DNA from: Zea mays
Lineage: Eukaryota; Streptophyta; Magnoliopsida; Poales; Poaceae
Assembly: GCF_902167145.1 (NCBI RefSeq)
Contig: NC_050101.1
Location: forward strand, 131,656,990-131,720,989
DNA length: 64,000 bases
Direction of reading: 5' to 3'
Shown: positions 11,049 to 21,709 of the stretch, in pieces
Layout of the letters: each line of letters begins with the position of its first letter
Numbering within the stretch: position 1 is the stretch's first letter
Translations under genes and position numbers: made by a program
The notes under the pieces: generated by a model
What the model was told of the DNA's origin: nothing
What the model saw: only the letters and a program-made list of their open reading frames with translations
The model's database searches: none

Positions 11049-11741
11049 TGTTGGGGACTTGTTCTCAAGTGCTATGAATTAAGAACAAGGCAACACAAAA
11101 TGTTAAATGTTAATATCCTTCGTCCTTCGAAGCATTATTTCCCTAAGGATATAATGATTTTCGGACGAAGGTTATAAAGGACATACATTCATCAGCATAA
11201 AATATAATAATGAAGAAGGAATCATATGAAACATAAAAATAACATAAACAGTTGTGTATTATTGTCGAATCATTTCCATTTTTTATGATGGGAAAATAGA
11301 AATGATATCAAATTATAAATGTACCTTCAGCTCGTGAGAAGGTAAAAGTACAAGTGTGACGCAAAAGCCAATGTCGAATCCGCGTGAATAGTACAGGGAT
11401 ACTGTTCACCTATTTATAGGCACGGGTCGCAGCCCATGGAAAATTACAATAATGCCCTTTACATTTATCAATAACCCTATAGTAATTCTTCGAGGTCTAG
11501 TTTGGCTTTTCATCTTTAAGTCGGTTTCCCCTTCCCGCCGTGATGCCGAAGCTCTTCTGCGTATAGCTTCGTGATCATCTTATCCTTCGTCATGATCGCC
11601 GTCCCAGTCAAGCTTCGTCTTGACCATGCTTCTGTATTCCCGCGACCTGATTCCTGATTCCGAAGATACCTCCTCGTATACTTAGAAAACATTGTTAAAT
11701 CACGTTTTTTGAGGACCTTCGGAAGCCGAAGGCCCCCAACA
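11049..11741 (-). mobile_element. 5' LTR of element B (Zeon-like), complete
   Basis: The 693-bp LTR is bounded by TGTTGGGG and CCCCAACA. The TATA box (CCTATAAATAG on minus) is at 11410-11420. Compared with 4568-5038 it differs by three substitutions and one indel over 470 bp, so the insertion is young. To its right, coding sequence of element C's gag begins directly at 11742. With about 6.0 kb of internal sequence the intact element would be about 7.4 kb. Confidence 0.92.
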
Positions 11742-12896
11742 GCCGACGATGTCAGGGTCAGGCCGCCACCCGCATCCAGTGGGGTCGGCCAGAACCTGGC
11801 TGCAGCAGCAATGCTCCTCCGCGCGATGTCGGAGCCATCAACCACCGAGGGGCGGCGAATCCAGGGAGAGCTCAAGAATCTCCTGGAAGGCGCCGCGGTC
11901 CGGCGGGCCGAGAGCTCCGCCTCCCGAAGGCAGGGGTACCCCTCAGAACATCATGCCGCGACTTCCCGATTTATGCGGGAAGCCTCGGTCTACACCGGGC
12001 GCACGCGCAACACAGCGCCTGCGGCCCCGGGTCGCCTCGGCAACGAGCACCATCACCGCGACCGTCGGGCCCACCTCGACGAGAGGGTGCGCCGAGGCTA
12101 CCACCCCAGGCGTGGGGGACGCTACGACAGCGGGGAGGATCGGAGTCCCTCGCCCGAACCACCCGGTCCGCAGGCCTTCAGCCGGGCCATACGACGGGCG
12201 CCGTTCCCGACCCGGTTCCGACCCCCGACTACTATCACAAAGTACTCGGGGGAGACGAGACCGGAACTGTGGCTCGCGGACTACCGTCTGGCCTGCCAAC
12301 TGGGTGGAACAGACGATGACAACCTCATCATCCGCAACCTCCCCCTGTTTCTCTCCGACACCGCTCGTGCCTGGTTGGAGCACCTGCCTCCGGGGCAGAT
12401 CTCCAACTGGGATGACCTAGTCCAAGCTTTCGTCGGCAATTTCCAGGGCACGTACGTGCGCCCCGGGAATTCCTGGGACCTCCGAAGCTGCCGACAGCAG
12501 CCGGGAGAGTCTCTCCGGGACTACATCCAGCGATTTTCGAAGCAGCGCACCGAGCTGCCCAACATCACCGACTCGGATGTCATCGGCGCGTTCCTCGCCG
12601 GCACCACCTGCCGCGACCTGGTGAGCAAGCTGGGTCGCAAGACCCCCACCAGGGCGAGCGAGCTGATGGACATCGCCACCAAGTTCGCCTCTGGCCAGGA
12701 GCCGGTCGAGGCTATCTTCCGGAAGGACAAGCAGCCCCAGGGCCGCCCATCGGAAGATGCCCCCAAGGCGTCAACTCAGCGCGGCGCCAAGAAGAAGGGC
12801 AAGAAGAAGTCGCAAGCGAAACGCGACGCCGCCGACGCGGACCTTGTCGCCGCCGCCAAGTACAAGAACCCTCGGAGGTGCCAACCTCTTCGATAA
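11742..12896 (+). pseudogene. gag: Gag of element C (Huck-like), 5' part displaced by B, frameshifted
   Basis: The frame enters from element B's insertion point, so its N-terminus lies outside the window. It contains an Arg/Pro-rich stretch and then a clear retrotransposon Gag domain (W...L.G...W..L..AF...F with ...RQQPGESLRDYIQRF..., nucleotides 12240-12640), followed by a Lys-rich tail (KKKGKKKS). Near 12874 the reading shifts: the downstream protein (FDKMLKEPCPYHQG...) is in the frame that is open from 12757, so a small deletion broke gag-pol. The family has a single fused gag-pol frame. Confidence 0.85.
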
Positions 12897-14780
12897 GATG
12901 CTCAAGGAGCCGTGCCCCTACCACCAGGGGCCCATCAAGCACACCCTTGAGGAGTGCGTCATGCTTCGGCGCCACTTCCACAGGGTCGGGCCACCCGCGG
13001 AGGATGGCAGGGCCCGCGACGACGACAAGAAGGAAGATCACCAGGCAGGAGAGTTCCCCGAGGTCCACGACTGCTTCATGATCTACGGTGGGCAAGCGGC
13101 GAACGCCTCGGCTCGGCACCGCAAGCAAGAGCGCCGGGAGGTCTGTTCGGTGAAGGTGGCGGCGCCAGTCTACCTAGACTGGTCCGACAAGCCCATCACC
13201 TTCGACCAAGCCGACCACCCCGACCATGTGCCGAGCCCGGGGAAATACCCGCTCGTCGTCGACCCCGTCATCGGTGACATCAGGCTCACCAAGGTCCTCA
13301 TGGACGGAGGCAGCAGCCTCAACATCATCTACGCCGAGACCCTCGGGCTTCTGCGTATCGATCTGTCCTCGGTCCGGGCGGGCGCTACGCCTTTCCATGG
13401 GATCATCCCCGGGAAGCGCGTCCAGCCCCTCGGACAACTCAATCTTCCCGTCTGCTTCGGAACACCCTCCAACTTCCGAAGGGAGACCCTGACGTTCGAG
13501 GTGGTCAGGTTCCGAGGAACCTACCACGCGGTACTGGGAAGGCCATGTTACGTGAAGTTCATGGCCGTCCCCAACTACACCTACCTCAAGCTCAAGATGT
13601 CGGGCCCCAACGGGGTCATCACTGTCGGCCCCACGTACAAACACGCGTTCGAATGCGACGTGGAGTGCGTGGAGTACGCCGAGGCCCTCGCCGAGTCCGA
13701 GGCCCTCATCGCCGACCTGGAGAGCCTCTCTAAGGAGGTGCCAGACGTGAAGCGTCATGCCGGCAACTTCGAGCCAGCGGAGACGGTTAAGTCTGTCCCC
13801 CTCGACCCCAGCAGCGACGCCTCCAAGCAGATCCGGATCGGCTCCGAGCTCGATCCCAAATAGGAAGCAGTGCTCGTCGACTTTCTCTGCGCGAATGCAG
13901 ACGTCTTCGCGTGGAGTCCCTCGGACATGCCCGGCATACCGAGGGATGTCGCCGAGCACTCGCTAGATATCCGAGCCGGAGCCCGACTCGTCAAGCAGCC
14001 TCTGCGGCGATTCGACGAAGAAAAGCGTAGAGCCATAGGCGAGGAGATCCACAAGCTAATGGAGGCAGGGTTCATCAAAGAGGTATTCCATCCCGAATGG
14101 CTTGCCAACCCTGTGCTTGTGAGAAAGAAATGAGGGAAATGGCGGATGTGTGTAGACTACACTGGTCTAAACAAAGCATGTCCGAAGGTTCCCTACCCTC
14201 TGTCTCGCATCGATCAAATCGTGGATTCCACTGCTGGGTGCGAAACCCTGTCTTTCCTCGATGCCTACTCCGGGTATCACCAAATCAGGATGAAAGAGTC
14301 CGACCAGTTCGCGACTTCTTTCATCACACCCTTCGGCATGTACTGCTGTGTCACCATGCCGTTCGGCTTGAGGAATGCGGACGCGACGTACCAGCGGTGC
14401 ATGAACCATGTGTTCGGCGAACACATTAGCCGGACGGTCGAGGCCTACGTCGATGACATCGTAGTCAAGACGAGGAGAGCCTCCGACCTCCTTTCCGACC
14501 TTGAAGTGACATTCCGATGTCTCAAGGCGAAAGGCGTGAAGCTCAATCCCGAAAAGTGCGTCTTCGGGGTACCCCGGGGCATGCTCTTGGGATTCATCGT
14601 CTCCAAGTGGGGCATCGAAGCCAACCCGGAGAAGATCGCAGCCATCACCATCATGGGGCCCATCAAGGACTTGAAAGGCGTACAGAGAGTCATGGGATGT
14701 CTTGCGGCCCTGAGCCTCTTCATCCCGCACCTCGGCAAAAGGGGCCTGCCTCTGTACTGCCTCGGGGCGAACAACGGTTC
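12870..14780 (+). pseudogene. pol: Protease and reverse transcriptase of element C, degenerate
   Basis: In order: a Cys/His motif (CPYHQGPIKHTLEEC), an aspartic protease core with LMDGGSS at about 13295, and a reverse transcriptase with MCVDYTGLNKACPK, FLDAYSGYHQI and the catalytic YVDD at 14446-14457. Stops interrupt it: TAG 13861-13863 (likely from CAG, Gln) and TGA at 14131-14133 within ...VRKK-stop-GKWRMCVDY. The RT ends at about 14758 and is joined to the downstream linker by a deletion that removed RNase H. The product would have been polyprotein-derived enzymes for reverse transcription. Confidence 0.88.
14759..14763 (+). other. Deletion junction (GCCTC) that removed RNase H from C
   Basis: The RT is fused here to the linker before integrase. 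In element D the same two flanks are 908 bp apart, each with GCCTC on the minus strand (63524-63520 and 62616-62612). One copy of this 5-bp repeat remains in C. Confidence 0.85.
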
Positions 14781-14834
14781 CCCCGGACGTCTTCTCCCGA
14801 GACCTGCATCAACCCTCCGTCAAGATCGACGACA

Positions 14835-14955
14835 CGCCCGAGCCCGAGGCACCCTCGGCCCAGCCCGAGGTACCCTCGGCTCATTCCGAGGCACCCTCGG
14901 CTCGGCCCGAGGCGCCCTCGGTTCAGTCCGAGGTACCCTCGGCCCCCGAGGGCGA
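14835..14955 (+). repeat. Linker repeat, Pro-Ser-Ala-Glu-type codons
   Basis: About five units of roughly 24 bp (CCCGAGGYACCCTCGG-like) encode repeats such as EAPSAQP between RNase H and integrase. D has a similar, shorter array at about 62440-62510. Confidence 0.75.
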
Positions 14956-14959
14956 GACG

Positions 14960-16246
14960 CTGCATGTCGAGGGGGAGCAAAGCGGGGTCACGCCTGATCA
15001 AAACTGGCAGACCCCGTACCTGCAATATCTCCACCGAGGAGAGCTACCCCTCGACCGAGCCGAAGCTCGGCGGTTGGCGCGGCGCGCCAAGTCGTTCGTC
15101 TTGCTGGGAGATGGGAAGGAGCTCTACCACCGCAGCCCCTCAGGCATCCTCCAGCGATGCATCTCCATCACCGAAGGTCAGGAACTCCTCCGAGAGATAC
15201 ACTCGGGGGCTTGCGGCCATCACGCAGCACCTCGAGCCCTTGTCGGAAATGCTTTCCGACAAGGTTTCTACTGGCCGACGGCGGTGGCCGACGCCACTAG
15301 AATTGTCCGCACCTCCGAAGGGTGTCAGTTCTACGCAAGGCAGACCCACCTGCCCGCTCAGGCTCTACAGACGATACCCATCACCTGGCCTTTTGCTGTG
15401 TGGGGTCTAGACCTCGTCGGCCCCTTGCAGAAGGCACCTGGGGGCTACACGCACCTGTTGGTCGCTATTGACAAATTCTCCAAGTGGATCGAGGTCCGAC
15501 CCCTAAACAGCATCAGGTCCGAGCAGGCGGTGGCGTTCTTCACCAACATCATCCATCGTTTCGGGGTCCCGAACTCCGTCATCTCCGACAACGGCACCCA
15601 GTTCACCGGCAGAAAGTTCCTGGACTTCTGCGAGGATCACCACATCTAGGTGGACTGGGCCGCCGTGGCTCATCCCATGACGAATGGGCAAGTAGAGCGT
15701 GCCAACGACATGGTTCTACAAGGACTCAAGCCTCGGATTTACAACGACCTCAACAAGTTCGGCAAGCGATGGATGAAGGAACTCCCCTCGGTGGTCTGGA
15801 GCCTAAGGACAACACCGAGCCGAGACACGGGCTTCACGCCGTTCTTTCTAGTCTATGGGGCCGAGGCCATCTTGCCCACAGACCTGGAATACGGTTCCCC
15901 GAGGACGAGGGCCTATGTCGACCAAAGCAACCAAGCTAGTCGAGAAGACTCGCTGGACCAGCTGGAAGAGGCTCGGGACAAGGCCTTACTACACTCGGCG
16001 CAGTACCAGCAGTCCATGCGACGCTACCACGCCCGAGGGGTCCGGTCCCGAGACCTCCAGGTGGGCGACCTGGTGCTTCGGCTGCGACAAGACGCCCGAG
16101 GTCGACACAAGCTCACGCCCCCCTGGGAGGGGCCGTTCGTCATCGCCAAAGTTCTGAAGCCCGGAACGTACAAGCTGGCCAACAGTCAAGGCGAGGTCTA
16201 CAGCAACGCTTGGAACATCCAACAGCTACGTCGCTTCTACCCTTAA
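14960..16246 (+). pseudogene. pol: Integrase of element C, degenerate
   Basis: An HHCC-type zinc-binding region (15190-15350) is followed by the catalytic core: WGLDLVGP, SDNGTQF and NGQVERAN supply the D, D and E residues. A C-terminal domain (VGDLVLRLRQ... PPWEGPFVI) ends at a TAA at 16244-16246. Defects are the first Cys of the CxxC pair replaced by Ser (RTSEGCQF) and TAG at 15648-15650 inside the core. D carries the Cys. The enzyme would join element cDNA to the chromosome. Confidence 0.88.
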
Positions 16247-17433
16247 GATGTTTTCAAGTTGTTCATATACCTCGCTCCCACGCAAAGTTTAGTCATCAAG
16301 GAAGGGTCAGCCTTGCCTCGGTAAAGCCCAACCCTCCCTCGGGGGCTAAAAGGGGGGAACCCCCTCTGCGTCGAAATTTTCCTCGAAAAAAGATCTTTTC
16401 TGCCAGAATGTCTTTCATGCTTTTCGACTACTTCAAAAGTGGATCCTGAGAACGACGGAGTACACGTAAGCAGCCAAGGCTGACCGAGCCGAGGGACTCC
16501 TACGCCTCCGGGATACGGATACCTCACTCATCACCTTCTGCGATAAGTAACTCACGTTCGGATGAGTGATTCCGCAGACCGAACAAGTCTTAACGTTCGA
16601 AAGCCCTTCTGCCGGAGCGATTCTTCGAGCCTTCTCGACTGCGTCGGTGGCAGAGCCCCATGGACGGGTAAGAGTGCGCGTAAGCGGCAAGGCCGACCGA
16701 GCCGAGGGACTCCTACGCCTCTGGGATATGGATACCTCACTCGTCACCTTCCGTGAGAAGCAACTCTCGCTCGCACAAACAATTCTGTTACCGACAAAAA
16801 AGTCCGGATACTCGAAATAAGAGGAAAAGAGACGCAGCTTTACAACACGGCGAGGGTGTGTTTTGGCCTCGGCGGCCGCAGAAAACACGCGCTACAAATC
16901 CGATCCTGCAAGCTCGGATCCGGACAATTGAGGGAGCCGCAGCACCCTCGGCGTCAACAACACCTTCGGCGAGGTCCGACCTAGCCTAGGACAGCGACAC
17001 GGTCCAAGGGTCTCCGCTCTGAAGGACAACGTCATCACCAAGCCCGGGCCATCGCCGCCAGGGTCTTCTCCGAGAATCCGGCCCGAGCAGGCGGCTCGGC
17101 CGGTCACCCCGGGGCCTCGGCCAGCTGCCCTCCGAGGACATCAGCCCGACCCGAGGCCTCGGCAGGTCAATTCCGGCGTCGGTCCCGCTAACGGATGACC
17201 CGACCAGGCTCCAGTCGACCAAGTCTTCTTTTCGAGCCAACTCTGCCTCTGTTCGCGCTGACACCGCTACCCCTGGCCTCGGCTCATCGAAGAACGGCCG
17301 AGGGGTTCCTTTAACTGAGCAAGAGAAGCCTCGGGCAACAAGGCTGACCGAGCCGAGGGACTCCTACGCCTCCGGGATACGGATACCTCACTCGTCACCT
17401 TTACACGGGGCGACTCACGCTTGGTGAAGCGGT

Positions 17434-18175
17434 TCAGACAACCAACAGGCGAGTCTTAGTGCTCGAAAATGAGGAAAAAATACATACATGTTCAGGCCCC
17501 GACAACCACAATGAACAAAAAACACTGGCATTCAAAGTGCCATTACAAACGGAACTCCGGTTCCACCTCCGCAGGTACGAACAACCCCACTCGATGGGGG
17601 GGCCTGCGGAGCAACAGAAGACCGACGAACGGCGCGCCGTCGCCCGCTCCGGCAGCGGCGACGACGATGACTTCTGCTCCGGGGGGGCGAACATCGGCAG
17701 CGATGACCTCAGGGCGGATGCTGCTGCCAGGAGGCCCCCGCCCATGCCCAAACTCGTGAGGCAAGGACGGGCAGAAGGCCGTAGAGTTGGAGGTCGGTCC
17801 GTGGGCGGCCCTGGCTATCTCGTCGGCGGAAGAACCTCTTCCAGCTGCCGTGGCGGAAGCCGGCGCCGAGAGCGGCTCCGAAGCCACTCGGGTCCGAGAG
17901 CCACGCCACAGACGACAACCGCCCTTCCCCCCGATCACTGAGGGAAGGAGCGGGCCACCGCCCACACAGGGGCTGACCCCAACTCGGCACACTCCCCTCC
18001 CCAGCCCTGGTGATGAAAATCCTTGAGGCTGAGGGAGGGGCAGAGGTCGCGGCCCGGTTTGCTTTCCCCCGCCATCAAACTGGAGGTCACCATCTTGGGT
18101 GACCGCCGGCAGAGGGGTGCAACCGGGCTGCATGATGAAAATCCTTGAAGCCGAACGATGGCTGAAAGGTACCAA
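17434..18175 (-). pseudogene. Antisense frame in the 3' region of C, homologous to one in D
   Basis: The minus-strand frame 18175-17543 and a second frame 17751-17434 together match a single 280-codon frame in D at 59060-59902, including ...FSHRSASRIFI... and ...PEVIAADV.PPGAEV. In C the homology changes frame near 17600, so it is broken. No domain is recognised. Codon composition could be an effect of high GC, so it may not be a gene. Confidence 0.4.
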
Positions 18176-19179
18176 CTCCCGCGGAGTTGCGTTCCTCCAA
18201 CGGCAAGGCGGAAAGACTGCGGGTATCCCCCATCCGGGGGCTTGGAAGGTGGAAAGGCACTATGCATAAGGGAGCGCGAATACATGGTCGCCCTTCAAGG
18301 GGGGTCACCCTTTTTTTAAAGGCGACTCTCCCTACTTGCGTCCCCAGCCGTCGGGGGCTGAGTCTTCTCCAACACGCTCCAAGGTCCTCCCCCTACGGCG
18401 CGGGGACTGGGTCCCACACGTCATGCAAGCCGGCCCAGAGCAGAAGAAGCCAAACCGCCGCGCGCGGTGCATGCAACCGCCCAGCGGTTACAAGCGGCTC
18501 TCCACTTTTGCCCAGACCAGCGGGCGAAAGGGCGGGCAGCCATGCAGGCGGCATGCAACCGCGCCATGTGGGCGCACTTCTCCGACTTCCAACACGCCCA
18601 GCATGGAGGCCCAGGCCCACGCGTCATGCAACCAGCGCGCCGGATGCTTCGTGCAAGCAACTGCACCGCCACTCGCGCCACTACCGCGCCTCCTCGACTG
18701 CGGAACCAATACCGCGACTCGAGGCGACCCAGCGCACGACCCAGCAGCGCCAGCCTGGCACGACGGTCAATGCGGCCAAAAATGGGCCGGCAGTAATGGC
18801 GGTGGCAGGCGGGCAGGAGCAGCGTTCATGTCGTCAGCCAAGCTTACGTCCCATCCGGGGACAGCGAGAGAACCCTCTCTCACGGCGTGAAGACGACGCG
18901 CCCGTGTTCCGTTCCTCGAACGGCTCGCGCACGCGCAACGGCTGCCCCGCGAACCGCACGCCCCGTCGCATTAACTACACGGCGGGAAAGGCGGCGCCTC
19001 TGGCAGGGGAAGCGAGCGACGCTTCGCCTTCGCCATAATGACCGCGTCAAAAAAAGGTACGCCACGTCATTCGATTTCAAATCCTTTTCCTTTTTTTCCT
19101 CTTTCTCTCTCTTACAACAGGGACCGAGAAAGGGGGATACCCTGAAAAGGATCCTTCTCCGTGAAGGAACCAGGCTCCG

Positions 19180-19400
19180 AGCCTCCCTACTGATCAGAGG
19201 TTCAAAGGCTGGCCCCTTGGAAGGGTTCGACAGCCGCCTCAGATCGCGTGGGCTCTACACCCACTACTGGTCAGAGGTTCGAAGGCCGGCCCCTCGGAAG
19301 GGTTCAACGACCGCCTCAGGCTACTCGGGCTCCGCGCCCACTACTGATCAGGGGTTCGAAGGCTGTCCCCCGAAGGGTTCACAGCCGCCTCAGACACAGA
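19180..19400 (+). repeat. About 70-83 bp tandem repeat, three units (element C)
   Basis: Units contain TACTGATCAGAGGTTC and AAGGGTTC...CAGCCGCCTCAG. D carries about four units in the reverse orientation at 57855-58165, so copy number varies between the two elements. Confidence 0.75.
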
Positions 19401-20112
19401 GCGAGGGATGACCATGGGTACGTTCGATACATAACCAAGGCTCGGGCTGCGCTCCCGAGGTACCCTAGGACATTTCCGAGACCAGCGGGAACGATCTTGT
19501 AACGGAATCCCATCGGAGGGAGGCATCGAGCCCTCGGACCCCGTCGACAGGGGACCAGGTCCGGCAGATCACCCGCAGGTACTTTTGGGCGCGCCTCTAG
19601 GCCTCTAGCCGACCCCTAGCGAATGGGGCACAGACGTCCGCTCGGATTACCCGCCTGCAGCTCACCGGAGACACCATGTTCGGTGCCCACCGAGGGCAAC
19701 ATGGCGCTTCCCCCCCTCCTCCTTGCGGAAAGGCGACGCAGGGGCGTATGTAAAAAAGTCGAGTCTGTCCCTAATCGCCCTCTCGCCCTGTGCAGAGGCT
19801 CGGGGGCTGCTCTCGCAAACCCGGCTCCGGCCAAACCGTTGAAAGCGTCAACATACCAGCCCGAGAACTTGGGACCCGACCGTACACCCGGGCTACGGCC
19901 AGCTCGCATGAGGGAACGACCAGACCAGTCGAAGCATTACGCGAGGCATTAAGACCTCGGAGGAGTCAAACCACTCCTCCGAGGCCTCGGGGGCTACACC
20001 CGGCGGGTGCGCTCGCGCGCACCCACCGGAACAAAACGCAACCGAGAAAGGCTGGTCCCCTTGCAAAAAAGTGCGACGAAAGCCTCCAAGCGAGTGCTAA
20101 CACTCCCTTCGA

Positions 20113-20126
20113 GGCTCGGGGGCTAC
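20113..20126 (+). other. Polypurine tract of element C
   Basis: GGCTCGGGGGCTAC directly precedes the 3' LTR start, in the plus direction. Confidence 0.65.
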
Positions 20127-20635
20127 TGTCGGGGACCATAATTAGGGGTACCCTCAAGGCTCCTAATTCTCAGCTGGTAACCCCCATCAGCATAAAGCTG
20201 CAAAGGTCTGATGGGTGCGATTAAGTCAGGGATCCATTCGAGGGACTCGATCACGCCTCGCCCGAGCCTAGCCTCGGACAAGGGCAGCCGACCCCGGAGG
20301 ATCTCCGCCTCGCCCGAAGCCCCCCTCTAGTGGCGAACATATTTTCGGCTCGCCCGAGGCCCTGTCTTCGCCAAGAAGCAACCCTGACCAAATCGCCGCG
20401 CCGATCGACCAAATCGCAGGAGCATTTAATGCAAAGGTGGCCTGACACCTTTATCCTGACGCACGCCCTTCAGTCGACAGAGCCGAAGTGACCGCCGTCA
20501 CTTCGCCGCTCCACTGACCGGCCTGACAGAAAGACAGCGCCGCCTGCGCCGCTCCGACTGCGGTGCCACTTGACAGAGTGAGGCTGACAGGCAGTCAGGC
20601 CCGGCCGCAGGCACCATAGGAAGCTCCGCTTCGCC

Positions 20636-20990
20636 CGACTCAGGGCTCGGACTCGGGCTAAGCCCCGGAAGACGGCGAACTCCGCTCCGCCCGACCCAGG
20701 GCTCGGACTCGGGCTAAGCCCCGGAAGACGGCAAACTCCGCTCCGCCCGACCCAGGGCTCGGACTCGAGCTAAGCCCCGGAAGACGGCGAACTCCGCTCC
20801 GCCCGACCCAGGGCTCGGACTTGGGCTCAGCCCCAGAAGACGACGAACTCCGCTTCGCCCGACCCCAGGGCTCAGACTCCGCCCTGGCCTCAGCCGACGG
20901 TCTCCGCCTCGCCCGACCCAGGGGCTCGGACTCGACCTCGGCCACGGAAGACAGACTCGACCTCGGCTTCGGAGGAGCCTCCACATCGCC
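20636..20990 (+). repeat. 56-bp variable tandem repeat inside LTR C
   Basis: At least five units of about 56 bp contain CCCGACCCAGGGCTCGGACT and GGAAGACGGC. LTR D has related units in the reverse orientation at about 56400-56710. Copy number and deletions explain part of the 198-bp length difference between the two LTRs. Confidence 0.8.
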
Positions 20991-21376
20991 CAACCTAGGG
21001 CGCAGACCAGCCACGTCAACAGGAGGCGCTATCATCACCCTACCCCAAGCTGACTCGGGCCACGGGGAACAAGACCGGCGTCCCATCTGGCTCGCTCCGC
21101 CAGATAGGCAATGATGGCGCCCCGCATACTCTGTGACGACGGCGGCACTCAGCCCCCTTACGGAAGCAAGAGGACGTCAGCAAGGACTCGACAGCTCCGA
21201 CAGCTGTCCCTCCGCCAGGCTCCAGCGCTCCTCCGATGGCCACGACATCACACAAACCGGGCACCAAAATCTCTCCGGCCGCCACGATGGCGTGTAATTA
21301 GGGCGCTAGCTCTCCTCCGCTAGACACGTAGCACTCTGCTACACCCCCCATTGTACACCTGGATCCTCTCCTTACG

Positions 21377-21387
21377 CTTATAAAAGG
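21377..21387 (+). promoter_or_regulatory. TATA box of LTR C
   Basis: CTTATAAAAGG is followed by GAAGGACCAGGGCCCTC. The same arrangement appears on the minus strand in LTR D (56031-56045). Confidence 0.65.
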
Positions 21388-21709
21388 AAGGACCAGGGCC
21401 CTCTTAGAGAGGGTTGGCCGCGCGGGGACGAGGACGAGACAGGCGCTCGCGTGAGGCCGCTCGCTCCCTCTCCCGTGTGGACGCTTGTAACCCCCTACTG
21501 CAAGCGCACCCGACCTGGGCGCGGGACGAACACGAAGGCCGCGGGATTTCCACCTCTCTCACGCCCATCTCCGGCCACCTCACTTCCCCCCTTCGCGCTC
21601 GGCCTCGCGCCGACCCATCTGGGCTGGGGCACACGACGACATTTTACTCATCGGCTTAGGGACCCCCCAGTCTCGAAACGCCGACACTACCGTTATCTCC
21701 CAATCTAAG

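Larger units (their letters stand above)
16247..20112. other. Long 3' non-coding region of element C
   Basis: About 3.9 kb of GC-rich sequence is collinear with 57143-61148 of element D. It contains dispersed copies (near 16485, 16697 and 17343) of a roughly 45-bp motif with GAGGGACTCCTACGCC, tandem units at 19190-19400, and an antisense frame described separately. Many other long frames reflect high GC content. Confidence 0.7.
20127..21686 (+). mobile_element. 3' LTR of element C (Huck-like)
   Basis: The 1560-bp LTR has termini TGTCGG and CCGACA. The first 35 bases and overall layout recall maize Huck. It contains a TATA box (CTTATAAAAGG, 21377-21387) and an internal tandem array at about 20636-20990. 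The 5' LTR of C lies left of the window, beyond elements A and B. The target duplication cannot be tested; bases after the LTR are CTACC. Confidence 0.9.

Noticed and set aside
14517..15410. 297-codon plus-strand frame
   Set aside because: Overlaps RT and integrase of C in the wrong frame.
18187..19411. Long plus-strand frames in the 3' region of C
   Set aside because: GC-rich, not maintained as an aligned frame in D, no domain.
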